This document shows, one piece after another, positions 9,557 through 18,578 of a stretch of 64,000 nt of DNA. The first letter of the stretch is position 1; every line of letters begins with the position of its first letter. The notes below the pieces were generated by a model, which did no database searches, was not told where the DNA came from, and saw nothing but the letters and a program-made list of their open reading frames with translations. Both the position numbers and the translations under genes were made by a program. This DNA is from Flavobacterium fluviale (lineage in GTDB: Bacteria > Bacteroidota > Bacteroidia > Flavobacteriales > Flavobacteriaceae). The DNA lies in contig NZ_CP030261.1 of the NCBI RefSeq assembly GCF_003312915.1, forward strand, positions 2,418,001 to 2,482,000, given 5' to 3'.

Positions 9557-10282
9557 TTATTTTACTGCAATTTGGTACGTGGCCATTTTCCAGATTTCAT
9601 CGTATTTTTTTCCGTTATGGTCTCCAGAAGCTTTTTCAGTGTGAGCATATTCTACCATATAGTTCCCAGACCAGATTGGTGTAAAAGAGAATTCTCCTTT
9701 ATCATTTGTCCATAATTCTTTTTCCCAGCCATTAGGAGCAATTACTTTAATTTTTGCTTCCTTAGCGATAACGCCTTCTAAAGATGCAACACCAGTAATT
9801 TTTGTGTCTTTTTTTGCAGTGGCTGAGCTTTCTGAGAATACAGCAATTTTGTTAGTGTTTGAAGCAATAGTGTTACCCGCAGTTTTAGTTCCGACAACTA
9901 CAGTCGCGCTTGAGTTGTAATCTAAAACCGTAGTTCCGTAAACGTCTTTTACTTTATGGTGCATTACGATAGTATAAACTCCGTCTTCGTCTGGTGTAAA
10001 GAAAGCTTGGTATTTATTGTCTAAAGCTTTTGAAGTAAGTTTTGTTTCTTTATTTGAAGGTGAAATTACAACCAAAGTGAAATCCTTTAAATCAGAAAAC
10101 CATTTATCGGCTTTTGTAATATCGTTATCAGAAAACTCTCCAAAGTAAACTGAGATTTCCTGAGCTTTTCCTTTTGTTCCGGTCGCTTTTGTTTCGATCC
10201 ACAAAGCGTGTGCAAAAATTTGAGGTGCAGCAAATAACATTAGGAATAAAAAGCTTAATGTTTTTAAAGTATTTGATTTCAT
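9557..10282 (-). CDS. DUF4198 domain-containing periplasmic protein
   Basis: 241 aa from the ATG at 10282; a longer frame runs upstream but crosses the operator-like box, so the downstream start with a clean signal peptide (ending IFAHALWIE) is preferred. The mature start HALWIE followed by TGTKGKAQEISVYFGEF matches the DUF4198 family, and the C-terminal part is an Ig-like domain (VASLEGVIAKEAKIKVIAPNGWEKELWT...GEFSFTPIWSGNYMVEYAH). Family members are periplasmic and often sit beside TonB receptors for metals. Here it lies just downstream of a siderophore receptor and has its own copy of the shared 20-bp box, so a role in iron or siderophore uptake is inferred. Confidence 0.82.
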   Translation of the reverse strand: MKSNTLKTLSFLFLMLFAAPQIFAHALWIETKATGTKGKAQEISVYFGEFSDNDITKADKWFSDLKDFTLVVISPSNKETKLTSKALDNKYQAFFTPDEDGVYTIVMHHKVKDVYGTTVLDYNSSATVVVGTKTAGNTIASNTNKIAVFSESSATAKKDTKITGVASLEGVIAKEAKIKVIAPNGWEKELWTNDKGEFSFTPIWSGNYMVEYAHTEKASGDHNGKKYDEIWKMATYQIAVK

Positions 10283-10331
10283 AAGATCAAGTTTAAAATT
10301 AGTAAAATGATATTTTTTACAAACATAGCTC

Positions 10332-10351
10332 TTATTTAGAATAATTAAAAA
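10332..10351 (-). promoter_or_regulatory. Shared 20-bp operator-like box, copy 1 (DUF4198 gene)
   Basis: On the plus strand TTATTTAGAATAATTAAAAA. Identical to the box at 12891 and one base different from the box at 16540. Located 50-70 bp before the ATG. Its place before three iron-uptake genes suggests a Fur-type operator; that identification is inference. Confidence 0.6.
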
Positions 10352-10362
10352 TAAAAATACAA

Positions 10363-10410
10363 AAAAAAGCCTCGAAACCACTTATTTTTTGTGGACATCG
10401 AGACTTTTTT
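10363..10410 (-). terminator. Terminator after the first TonB receptor
   Basis: Minus-strand stem AGTCTCGATGTCCAC / GTGGTTTCGAGGCT with a short A/T loop, followed by eight T. It separates the receptor gene from the DUF4198 gene. Confidence 0.8.
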
Positions 10411-10426
10411 GAAATTTAAAAGCGAT

Positions 10427-12856
10427 CTAGAATTTATAAGCAAAACTCGCTGCAACATTTCTAGGTTTTTGCGGATTTACGGTAGACCATCCTCCGTTGA
10501 AATAATCTTTGTTAGTAATGTTATTTACATTTAAACTTACGCGGAATTTAGTAGAGTTGTAAAATACAGAACCATTGATAACAGTATATTCTGGAAGAAT
10601 AAATTTTCCAGTAACACTGCTGTCTAAAATTGCATTGTCGCTGGCATAATTTCCTCCAAAACCAAGACCAAAATTCTCTAACGTTCCTTCATCAAATTTA
10701 TATGTTGCCCAAAGATTGACTAAGTTTTTTGGACCAGCCCAAAAAGGTCTTTTTCCTTGATCCAGCCAAACGTTATTTTCATCTCCTTTTGTAATTTTAC
10801 TTTCGTTATAACTATATCCAGCTATAATACTTAAACCTTTAACTGGCGAAGCATTCAAATCAAATTCAAAACCTTTACTGTTTGCTTCACCGCCTTGTGA
10901 GCTGTACATTGGGTTGCTTGTAACCAAATTAGCTACATTAATATCGTAATAGCTCAAAGTAGCTGTTAGTTTATCTGAAAATAAATCGGCTTTAATTCCT
11001 GCTTCCAGCTGATCGGCGTGCTCAGGTTCAAAGGTTTGCGAACCAATAAAATTTCCATCAGTGTCATATATTGCTGTTGGTGCAATATTTCTAAATCCAT
11101 TCATGTAATTGGCAAATACAGACAGTTGATCTTTAATGGGCTGATAAACCAGTCCAAATTTTGGCGATAATGCTGTTTGTGTATAATTATCGGTATCAAC
11201 TTTAATATTTCCTTCTGTGTCAAAATAATCTATTCTTAAACTGGCCATTGCTAATAAAGTTGGCGTAATGTTCAGTACGTCTGAGACGTAAGCACTATAA
11301 GTTGCATCTTTAGAATTGTAATTTGGACCAGCTTCTCCTGCCAATAATTGATCTACAGAAGTTTGAGTTAAGTTATAAGGATTTTGATCATCCAATTGTC
11401 GTACTTCGCCTTGAGCGGTAACATTGTACAATTTGCCATAACCAGAACCTCCAAACATCAGATTACGATCGAAATAGTCCAAACCAACAACCAGACGATT
11501 TCTCATATTTCCGATTTTGAAATCTCCAATAAAGTTCTGTTGAATATCGGTTGTTGCAGTTTGAGAATTTTCTTTTGTAATCCATAAAGCAAAATCGCGG
11601 TTTCCATCTTCGTTGTCATAAATATAAGAGTAGTATCCTTTTGATTTAGAAGAAGTTCTAGATAAAACTGTTTGCGAGGTCCATTGTTCAGAGATTTTAT
11701 AAGTCATTTGTCCCTGTAAATTAAATCTCGGATTTTTCATCGGAAGATCATTGCTGTAGAAAGACAAATCGGTATTGTAATTTAAATCGGCTAAGTCGGT
11801 AAATTGCAAAGGCGCATCTCTTCCTAAAAACAACATAGAAGGCGTTGTTTTTTCTTCAGCCATAAATTCGGTATTAATCAAGAAAGATAATTTGTCGTTT
11901 ACTTTATAAGAAAGGGAAGGAGCGACAAAAATAGAAGTTCTGAATCCTGCGTCTTGAAAACTATTTTCGGTTTGATATGCTGCATTAATTCTGAAAAGAA
12001 CATCATTATTATCGTCCAATGGCGTGTTGACGTCTGCGGTAACTCTGTTTAAACCAAAACTTCCGGCAAGATAAGAAACCTCACCACCAAAACCACTGTA
12101 AGGTTTTTTAGTAACCGTATTGATAAGCCCGCCATAACTAACTAAACTGCTGCCGAATAAAGTTCCAGATGGTCCTTTAATAACTTCGATACGTTCAATA
12201 TTGGCAGGATCTAATGTTCCGCTTGTTATGCCTGGTAAACCGTTAACAATATTAGCCTGAACTTCAAAACCACGTAAGGAATAATAAGAACCTCCATCAC
12301 CGCCGCGACCTGTAGATTCCCATAATTTCTGAATGCCAGGAACATTTTTTAACGCATCTTCGTAATTCGTAATCGCTTGTTCTTTCATCAATTCAGACGA
12401 AACGATATTGTAAACCTGCGGATTTTCAACATTTTTAAGAGGCATTTTCGAAACATAAGTACTTTGTTTCGGGAAAGCTTTTCCTCTATTATTAGTAATA
12501 ATGACTTCTTGTAATTGTTTGTTAGAAACCGTCAATTGTAAATTAAGAGAAGTAGTTTCATTTGCAGTAACAATTACTTCCTGTTCTAATGTTTCATATC
12601 CAGGTAAAGAAACTTGAACAGTATAATTGTTGGGTTTTACTCGGTTAAACTCAAATGCACCATCCTCGTTACTAATTGTGCCGTATTTTGAATTTTTAAG
12701 GATAAGGTTAACTCCAACAGCAAGTTCTCCGTCAGATGTGGTTATAACTCCTTTAATTTTTCCTGCGTTTTGCTGTGCAAATATACTACAGCTCATGAAG
12801 AGCAGCAGACAGATTTTGGTAAGGATCTGCTTAATGCCGGTTTTCGAATAATTCAT
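10427..12856 (-). CDS. TonB-dependent siderophore receptor
   Basis: 809 aa from the ATG at 12856; the longer frame crosses the operator box. Signal peptide ends SCSIFAQQ. Then comes a CarboxypepD_reg-like domain (~GKIKGVITTSDGELAVGVNLILKNSKYGTI), a TonB plug (YVSKMPLKNVENPQVYNIVSSEL... NVPGIQKLWESTGRGG; IERIEVIKGPSGTLFG), and a 22-strand barrel ending in the aromatic VAASFAYKF. This is the FhuA/FecA-like subclass used for ferric siderophores. It is paralogous to the receptor at 14188-16509. Operator box at 12891-12910 and terminator at 10363. Acts in the outer membrane with TonB-ExbBD, which are not in this window. Confidence 0.94.
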   Translation of the reverse strand: MNYSKTGIKQILTKICLLLFMSCSIFAQQNAGKIKGVITTSDGELAVGVNLILKNSKYGTISNEDGAFEFNRVKPNNYTVQVSLPGYETLEQEVIVTANETTSLNLQLTVSNKQLQEVIITNNRGKAFPKQSTYVSKMPLKNVENPQVYNIVSSELMKEQAITNYEDALKNVPGIQKLWESTGRGGDGGSYYSLRGFEVQANIVNGLPGITSGTLDPANIERIEVIKGPSGTLFGSSLVSYGGLINTVTKKPYSGFGGEVSYLAGSFGLNRVTADVNTPLDDNNDVLFRINAAYQTENSFQDAGFRTSIFVAPSLSYKVNDKLSFLINTEFMAEEKTTPSMLFLGRDAPLQFTDLADLNYNTDLSFYSNDLPMKNPRFNLQGQMTYKISEQWTSQTVLSRTSSKSKGYYSYIYDNEDGNRDFALWITKENSQTATTDIQQNFIGDFKIGNMRNRLVVGLDYFDRNLMFGGSGYGKLYNVTAQGEVRQLDDQNPYNLTQTSVDQLLAGEAGPNYNSKDATYSAYVSDVLNITPTLLAMASLRIDYFDTEGNIKVDTDNYTQTALSPKFGLVYQPIKDQLSVFANYMNGFRNIAPTAIYDTDGNFIGSQTFEPEHADQLEAGIKADLFSDKLTATLSYYDINVANLVTSNPMYSSQGGEANSKGFEFDLNASPVKGLSIIAGYSYNESKITKGDENNVWLDQGKRPFWAGPKNLVNLWATYKFDEGTLENFGLGFGGNYASDNAILDSSVTGKFILPEYTVINGSVFYNSTKFRVSLNVNNITNKDYFNGGWSTVNPQKPRNVAASFAYKF

Positions 12857-12890
12857 GGTAATTTCTTTTTTTTGGATTAAATGGTTTTCG

Positions 12891-12910
12891 TTATTTAGAA
12901 TAATTAAAAA
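12891..12910 (-). promoter_or_regulatory. Shared 20-bp operator-like box, copy 2 (TonB receptor)
   Basis: TTATTTAGAATAATTAAAAA on the plus strand, identical to copy 1. It lies 35-54 bp before the receptor ATG, a suitable position to overlap the promoter. Confidence 0.62.
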
Positions 12911-13002
12911 CAAGGCAAATGTAGAAATTATAATTATTTTAACAACAAGGAACTGAGTTTATAATTACTTGTTTATTTCTTTTTTTTGTTATTTCTTCCC
13001 CA

Positions 13003-14109
13003 CTAGATTAAGAAACCAGTTATCGGTAAACTAGCCGAAACCAGACTGGCAAAAAAGGCTAGTACTTTTCCTGGAAATCCAAGAATACTGCCCACATGTA
13101 TATCGTAATTTAAAAAGCGGAATTTTTCTCCGTTGCTTTTATCCTCATATTTTATCGTTCTAAGAGGTTTCGCAGTATAACGGTCAAAATCTATGGCTGT
13201 GTCATCAAAACGGCTTTTATATCGAATGAATGTATTGTAAGTCGCAACCGAATCATTTTCTTGCGGCATAAACAGATAATAACTTTCTGCCTTTGGATGT
13301 GATTGTTTGATGGAAGCGTAAATCTTATCAATCGAGTTGTCTGTCGTATATTGAGAAATATCGGAAACGACCTTTTCTCTTTTAAATGTTTTTCCTCCGT
13401 TAAAAAGCCATTGCAGTCCTTTATCATAAGAATCAAATGCCCAGACTAATCCTGTCAATGCAATTATTAAAGCAAAAAACATCATATAGTATCCCAGTAT
13501 ATTATGCAGGTCGTAATTTTTGCGTTTCCATTTCGTTGAATCTTTCCATCTAAACCAAAAGCGCTGTTTGGCTGCCTGCTTATTTTTGGGCCACCAAAGT
13601 ATAAGCCCCGTAATAAGCGAAATAATAAATATTATGGTCGCTGTTCCGGTAATAGGGTCGCCAATCTTAGGATTGAGACAGAGGGTTTGATGGAGCATTC
13701 TGATAAAAACAAAAAATTCGAAATTATAATTTTCATGTTCCTTAACCTTTCCTGTATAGGGATCTATATAGATATAAATGGTCTGATATTGCTCCCAATA
13801 CCAAAATCCATTTGGATTTAGTTCTTCAAAAAACCAGACAATTACAGTACGATCATCTTCATTAAGTATTCGGCATCCAGAAATAGATTGTTTCGGATTC
13901 TTGTTGGCTTTTTTGGCAATTTCAATTATCTGGCTGACAGGCAGTTTTTTTTCTTTTACCTGATCTGCATAATAATAGTCATGAACCACAGGGCGCAGTT
14001 CTTCTTCAAAAGCAAATAAACAGCCGGTAATGCCGAGTACGATTACAATTAAACCAGAAGACAAGCCGAGCCAAAGGTGAATTTTAAGAATGAGTTTTTT
14101 AAATGTCAT
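13003..14109 (-). CDS. PepSY-associated TM protein (iron-uptake reductase-like), C-terminus apparently cut by an amber codon
   Basis: 368 aa from the ATG at 14109 (MTFKKLILKIHLWLGLSSGLIVIVLGITGCLFAFEEEL). This is the PepSY_TM family: an N-terminal membrane helix, two periplasmic PepSY-like domains, three further helices with membrane His residues (HQTLCLNPKIG, YDLHNILGYYMMFFALIIALTGLVWAFDS), and a last helix ending PITGFLI. Members beside TonB siderophore receptors are thought to reduce ferric siderophores. Just after GFLI the codon is TAG; read through, it continues WGRNNKKKK and then TAA, whereas family members usually continue with WWG plus a Lys-rich tail. So TAG most likely replaces a TGG. 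The loss is ~10 residues and may be tolerated. It follows a receptor gene on the same strand. Confidence 0.85.
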   Translation of the reverse strand: MTFKKLILKIHLWLGLSSGLIVIVLGITGCLFAFEEELRPVVHDYYYADQVKEKKLPVSQIIEIAKKANKNPKQSISGCRILNEDDRTVIVWFFEELNPNGFWYWEQYQTIYIYIDPYTGKVKEHENYNFEFFVFIRMLHQTLCLNPKIGDPITGTATIIFIISLITGLILWWPKNKQAAKQRFWFRWKDSTKWKRKNYDLHNILGYYMMFFALIIALTGLVWAFDSYDKGLQWLFNGGKTFKREKVVSDISQYTTDNSIDKIYASIKQSHPKAESYYLFMPQENDSVATYNTFIRYKSRFDDTAIDFDRYTAKPLRTIKYEDKSNGEKFRFLNYDIHVGSILGFPGKVLAFFASLVSASLPITGFLI

Positions 14110-14140
14110 AGAAATAACTCTAAAAAGATTATAATTAAAA

Positions 14141-14167
14141 GCGCCCCAATTCAAAAAATTGAGGCGC
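14141..14167 (-). terminator. Hairpin between the second TonB receptor and the PepSY gene
   Basis: Minus-strand GCGCCTCAATT / AATTGGGGCGC stem (one mismatch) followed by TTTTAATTATAATC. It sits between the receptor stop and the PepSY start, so it may limit PepSY expression by partial termination. Confidence 0.7.
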
Positions 14168-14187
14168 TGGTTTAGTGCATTATACTT

Positions 14188-16509
14188 TTAAAATTTGACT
14201 GTTAAATTTGCCAATATACTTGTTGGTGCCTGCGATGAACCCCAGAAATCCCAGTATTTTTCATTGGTTAAATTATTAAATTTTAAACCTACTCTCCAAG
14301 ATGGTTTTTCGTAGTATACTGTCGCATTATAAACTGTATACGATGGAATGTAAAACGTGTTTTCTGCCGTAAAATAATTTTTGTCAACATAATTTGCGCC
14401 CGCTCCAATTCCTAAACCTTTTAATTTGTTTTGAAAAGTATAAGTTGTCCAAAAGTTAACTACATTTTCTGGAGAAGAAGTCGCCTTGTTTCCTTCAATT
14501 GCAGCAACAGAAGCTTTTACAATTCGGTTATCATTATAAGCATAACCCGAAACTATACTTAAGCCATTAAATGGAGTAGCCATTAATTCAAAATCTACAC
14601 CTTTACTAACTTGTTTACCATCTTGTAAAGTAAAACCTGCAGCATCAATTCTTGTAGCATTATCAATCGTAATGTTATAATAACTTACAGATCCGCTTAA
14701 TTTTTTGTTGAAAGCGTCGGCTTTAATACCTCCTTCATACTGAACCGCGTAAATTGGGTCTAGAACTAACTGTGTCGCATCTGGCTGCGTAACCGGCTGC
14801 ATGTTTTGGAAACCGTTCATGTAATTTCCAAATACAGAAACCTGATCTTTTACAACTTCATAAACTAATCCTAATTTTGGAGAAAGAGCTGTCTGACTGT
14901 AACCTTCTACAGTTCCTACTTTTGCACGTTCAAAATTGTCCAAACGTAAGCTCAGCATTACAGAAAGTTTGTCTGTAAAATTCACTACATCGCTGGCATA
15001 AACACTAAAAGTTTTTTGATCTGCAATAGGTGATGTCGTAAGTACAAGACCTGCATCAACTGCTTTTCTTCTAATTGGCGTAAAAGGAGCCGTTACATCA
15101 ATATTGTCGAGCGTAAAAGTTGATCCTCCAGAAAAATTAGAACTGTAAAGTCTGTAGTTTACACCTGTTAGGAATTTATGTTTGATACTTCCTGTAGAAA
15201 ATTTTCCGTTGATATTTTCCTGAATGTTGGTGTAGTTGTTAAAAATTGGTCCCCATAAACCAACTCTTCTCGCGGTTTGTGTTGGTGAACTCCAAACAGC
15301 ATAACTCTGATAACTGCGTTCTACATCTTCTCCTACAAATGAAAAAACCGTTGTAGATTTCCAGTTCTCTGATATTTCATATTCTGCCTGAGCGAAAAAT
15401 TTTGTTGCAGTTGATTTCGCATCGTTATCATCATGAAACATTGATTTTTTGTAATCGATTTTCAAATCATTCGGATTGGTAATTCCAGATGTTGCAGCAT
15501 AAGTATTGTAAGTGCGTCTTGTATTGTTAACGTTATAAAGTTCTGCATCAAAGTTAAAAGTCAATTTGTCAGAAGCCTTATAAGTAAGAGTCGGTGCAAA
15601 AAGAAGCGTGTTGTTAAAGCCATAATCTAGAAAACTCTTCTCTCTGTTTACGGCAAGATTAATTCTGAATAATACCGTTTTGTCGTCGTTTAGCGGTGTA
15701 TTAACATCAGCGGTAAGTCGGTTTAAGTTGAAACTACCCGTTGTGTACGATACTTCGGCAGCTGTAGTTTCAAAAGGTTTTTTTGTAACCAGATTTACAA
15801 CACCTCCAAATGAAGAAACAGATGAACCAAATAAAGTTCCAGACGGCCCTTTCATGATTTCAATACGTTCTACGTTACCCAAATCAACAGAAGAACGGCC
15901 AGAAACTGTTTCCATCCCGTTTCTTGCATTAACTCCTGTAGAAAATCCTCTAAAAATTACCCCAACGCCACCAGAAGGAAAGCTGATAGAAACGACACCT
16001 GGAGAGTTCTGTACAGCACTTTTGATATCTACAGCAACTTGTTCCATTAAAAGTTCTTTCTGAATAACACTGTAAACCTGCGGATTTTCAAGATTCGTCA
16101 ATGGCATTCTGGCAACATAATCTGTTTTTTTAGATAAGATGCTTTTTTTACTGTTTACAACAACTTCTTTAAGTTCCTTGTTTGAAACTTTTAGCTGTAA
16201 ATCAACAGTTGCGGTTTCGCTTTCTGAAACAACTACTTCGCTTTCTGAAGTTTCATATCCCGTTAAGGACACTTGTAAAATATAGCTGCCTGGTTTTACT
16301 CTGTTGAATTCAAAGTTTCCATTTTCATCTGAAACGGTCCAGTATTTTGAGTTTTTTAAGATGATATTGACTCCCGCTCCCAGCTCGCCATCTGAAGTGG
16401 TGATGGTTCCTTTAACTTTTCCATTTTGCTGGGCAGACATGATAAAGAACGAAAAGACAAAACTAATTGCCAGTAGAAAACGTGACGTTTTCGGATTAAA
16501 ATATTTCAT
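14188..16509 (-). CDS. TonB-dependent siderophore receptor
   Basis: 773 aa with a signal peptide (FSFFIMSAQQ), a CarboxypepD_reg-like domain (GKVKGTITTSDGELGAGVNIILKNSKYWTV), plug (YVARMPLTNLENPQVYSVIQKELLMEQ; VERIEIMKGPSGTLFGSS), and a barrel ending ILANLTVKF. It shares most N-terminal phrases with the receptor at 10427-12856, so the two are paralogs by duplication with diverged barrels, suggesting different siderophores. Followed on the same strand by the PepSY protein with a hairpin between. The shared operator-like box lies 31-50 bp upstream of the ATG. Confidence 0.94.
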   Translation of the reverse strand: MKYFNPKTSRFLLAISFVFSFFIMSAQQNGKVKGTITTSDGELGAGVNIILKNSKYWTVSDENGNFEFNRVKPGSYILQVSLTGYETSESEVVVSESETATVDLQLKVSNKELKEVVVNSKKSILSKKTDYVARMPLTNLENPQVYSVIQKELLMEQVAVDIKSAVQNSPGVVSISFPSGGVGVIFRGFSTGVNARNGMETVSGRSSVDLGNVERIEIMKGPSGTLFGSSVSSFGGVVNLVTKKPFETTAAEVSYTTGSFNLNRLTADVNTPLNDDKTVLFRINLAVNREKSFLDYGFNNTLLFAPTLTYKASDKLTFNFDAELYNVNNTRRTYNTYAATSGITNPNDLKIDYKKSMFHDDNDAKSTATKFFAQAEYEISENWKSTTVFSFVGEDVERSYQSYAVWSSPTQTARRVGLWGPIFNNYTNIQENINGKFSTGSIKHKFLTGVNYRLYSSNFSGGSTFTLDNIDVTAPFTPIRRKAVDAGLVLTTSPIADQKTFSVYASDVVNFTDKLSVMLSLRLDNFERAKVGTVEGYSQTALSPKLGLVYEVVKDQVSVFGNYMNGFQNMQPVTQPDATQLVLDPIYAVQYEGGIKADAFNKKLSGSVSYYNITIDNATRIDAAGFTLQDGKQVSKGVDFELMATPFNGLSIVSGYAYNDNRIVKASVAAIEGNKATSSPENVVNFWTTYTFQNKLKGLGIGAGANYVDKNYFTAENTFYIPSYTVYNATVYYEKPSWRVGLKFNNLTNEKYWDFWGSSQAPTSILANLTVKF

Positions 16510-16539
16510 TGGTTTTTAAAAATTGGTTTGTAATTAATT

Positions 16540-16559
16540 TTATTTAGAATAAATAAAAA
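16540..16559 (-). promoter_or_regulatory. Shared 20-bp operator-like box, copy 3 (second TonB receptor)
   Basis: TTATTTAGAATAAATAAAAA on the plus strand, one base different from copies 1 and 2. Downstream in plus coordinates, GCGCAAATGTAGAAATTAT also resembles the GGCAAATGTAGAAATTAT after copy 2, so promoter and operator were duplicated together. Confidence 0.6.
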
Positions 16560-16733
16560 CAGCGCAAATGTAGAAATTATTGTTTTTTTAACAAATTATA
16601 TTTGATTTCATTTTGGTTTTTAGGGCCATAAGACTTGATAAGAAAGAAAAGTCTTCACTTTTTTAGAATAAAAAGCTAAAAACTGTATGAATTTATTAAA
16701 GCTAAAACCAACTATAATTCGTTTTAAAAGCCT

Positions 16734-16741
16734 TAATTTTG
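16734..16741 (+). promoter_or_regulatory. -7 box TAATTTTG for the MFS gene
   Basis: Exact TAnnTTTG match 20 bp before the ATG at 16761, giving a very short leader and supporting that start. Confidence 0.6.
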
Positions 16742-16760
16742 CAGTCTGAAAAATGACTTC

Positions 16761-17921
16761 ATGATTTTATCTTTCTTCAAAAAAATTCAAAATACCCCAA
16801 GAGGATACCGTATAGCGAATACAGTGTTCTTTTTCCTTTCAGGATTTGGATATTCTTCCTGGGTATCGAGAATACCGCACATACAAGCACAATTAAAGTT
16901 ATCTGAAGCTGAATTCGGAGCAGTTTTATTCGCCTTTCCGATTGGTTTAATGCTGACAATGCCTTTCACCGGAAAACTTTTAAATAAATACAGCAGCCGT
17001 TACATTATGCTTTTAGGAGCTATAATGTTCAATATTGTATTGTCTTTACCAGGTTTAGTTGCATTTGTATGGCAGCTGGTAATTGTACTTCTCATTTTTG
17101 GAGCTTCTCGTAATATTTTCAATTTATCGATAAATGCACAGTCACTCGAAGTACAGAAATTATACCCGAAATCTATTATAACGCGTTTTCATGCAGTTTG
17201 GAGTATTGCCGTTTTTTCTGGAGCTGGTTTAGGCTATGTAATGGTGACACAGAAAATTGCGCCATCGCATCATTTACTGGGAGTAAGTGTTTTCATGCTG
17301 GCGCTGACCGCTTGTTTTTATCCAATGAGTATTCATAATGAGCCTGTTCCCGTTAAAAAGAAGTTCTTCTCGATGCCTGAAAAAAACTTAATTAAGTTCG
17401 CCTTAATTTGTTTTGTTTCAATGGCATGCGAAAATACAATGTACGATTGGAGCGGAATTTATTTCGAAAATATCTTAAAGGCTTCACCAAAAATGACGAG
17501 CGCTGCGTTTGTATTTTTTGCATCGGCAGTAACTTTAGGACGTCTGTTTGGAGATTATGGCGTAATGAAATTTGGTACAAAGAAAATCCTGCTTTACAGT
17601 GGCATCTTAATCACAGTTGGTTTCGGGATCTGTTTTATACTTCCGTATGCATATCCAACTATTTTCGGGTATGTCTTAATTGGATTTGGGGTTTCCTGCG
17701 TGGTTCCGTTGGTGTTTAGTATTGCCGGAAGATCATCTAAACTCAGCAGTGGTTCTGCCTTAACATCGATATCAACTATTGGTTATCTTGGCTTTTTATT
17801 GGTGCCGCCAATGGTTGGTTTTATCTCTGAATATTTAAGTATGAAGTGGGCGTTTTTGGTTATGGCAATTTTAGGAATTCTGATGATTTTTATGGTGAAT
17901 AAAATAGGGGAGAATGAGTAG
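16761..17921 (+). CDS. MFS transporter
   Basis: 386 aa with about 12 membrane helices. Seen: GFGYSSWVSRIPHIQAQLKLSEAEFGAVLFAFPIG in the first two helices and the MFS loop 2-3 region GKLLNKYSSRY; the second half starts at about residue 205. The pattern (WxxRIPxIxxxLxLS at the N-terminus) is that of the YbjJ/FucP-like group. Substrate not assignable. It is divergent from the iron-uptake block; a good -7 box lies 20 bp before the ATG. No partner gene in the same direction. Confidence 0.87.
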   Translation: MILSFFKKIQNTPRGYRIANTVFFFLSGFGYSSWVSRIPHIQAQLKLSEAEFGAVLFAFPIGLMLTMPFTGKLLNKYSSRYIMLLGAIMFNIVLSLPGLVAFVWQLVIVLLIFGASRNIFNLSINAQSLEVQKLYPKSIITRFHAVWSIAVFSGAGLGYVMVTQKIAPSHHLLGVSVFMLALTACFYPMSIHNEPVPVKKKFFSMPEKNLIKFALICFVSMACENTMYDWSGIYFENILKASPKMTSAAFVFFASAVTLGRLFGDYGVMKFGTKKILLYSGILITVGFGICFILPYAYPTIFGYVLIGFGVSCVVPLVFSIAGRSSKLSSGSALTSISTIGYLGFLLVPPMVGFISEYLSMKWAFLVMAILGILMIFMVNKIGENE

Positions 17922-17929
17922 ATTTTTTT

Positions 17930-17965
17930 AAGGTGCTGAGGTGCTAAGTTACTGAGGTTATAAGT
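17930..17965. repeat. GGTGCTGAGGTGCTAAG-type short repeat
   Basis: AAGGTGCTGAGGTGCTAAGTTACTGAGG. The same wording, in permuted order and in both orientations, recurs at about 30661, 30966, 31080, 32531, 32812, 43865 and 57375, always between genes. Confidence 0.6.
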
Positions 17966-18017
17966 TTTTTTACAATTGTTCTACTTTCGAGATTACATTT
18001 GTGATTAAGGAGGAAAT

Positions 18018-18524
18018 TTATTTTTTGGAATCAACTATTAAACAGAATCCTACTATTAAAATTCCAGATACTAGAAGAATTTTAGTGTACTTTTTGTCTG
18101 TAAGATCTCCGTATCTTTTTTCAAAATTACTTTTATATCGATACATATTCCCTCTTCCAGTTTCATATGGAATAAATTCTCTTTTATTTTTCTTCCAAAA
18201 TATTAATCTGATTAAATGATATTGAAAGAAAGTTAGTAATGGAAGTATGGAAATAAAAGAATTGTTGATAAAAAAGGCAATTGATATTAGCAGCCAGATT
18301 ATTGAAAAATAAATATTTCTAAATCTTAACCCAAAAGGAGAAGAAATAGTTGTTATGCTAATAATCCAAGAAATCAAAAATGAGGTTACAAATTTGTCTG
18401 CTGATTTGTATTTAAGTATATATATGTAGTACAATAGGGCGATTACATATAAAAATAAATATAAAATATCTGAAAGAATTAGTTTTCTAACCTCTAATTT
18501 TCCAATGATAAATTTTCTTTCCAT
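18018..18524 (-). CDS. Hypothetical membrane protein
   Basis: 168 aa from the ATG at 18524 (MERKFIIGKLEVRKLILS); the frame extends 8 codons further to a TTG. About four hydrophobic segments (ILYLFLYVIALLYYIYIL, FLISWIISITTISSPFG, IYFSIIWLLISIAFFINNSF, ILLVSGILIVGFCLIV) surround a basic cytoplasmic-looking loop (FWKKNKREFIPYETGRGNMYRYKSNFEKRYG). I do not recognise the family. Low GC and single-gene context. Real gene rather than chance frame, judging by its length and clean membrane topology. Confidence 0.6.
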   Translation of the reverse strand: MERKFIIGKLEVRKLILSDILYLFLYVIALLYYIYILKYKSADKFVTSFLISWIISITTISSPFGLRFRNIYFSIIWLLISIAFFINNSFISILPLLTFFQYHLIRLIFWKKNKREFIPYETGRGNMYRYKSNFEKRYGDLTDKKYTKILLVSGILIVGFCLIVDSKK

Positions 18525-18578
18525 TCTTTTATTGTAGAATATGCACAATCTGATTTGAAAATTATTTAAAAAGAAATA

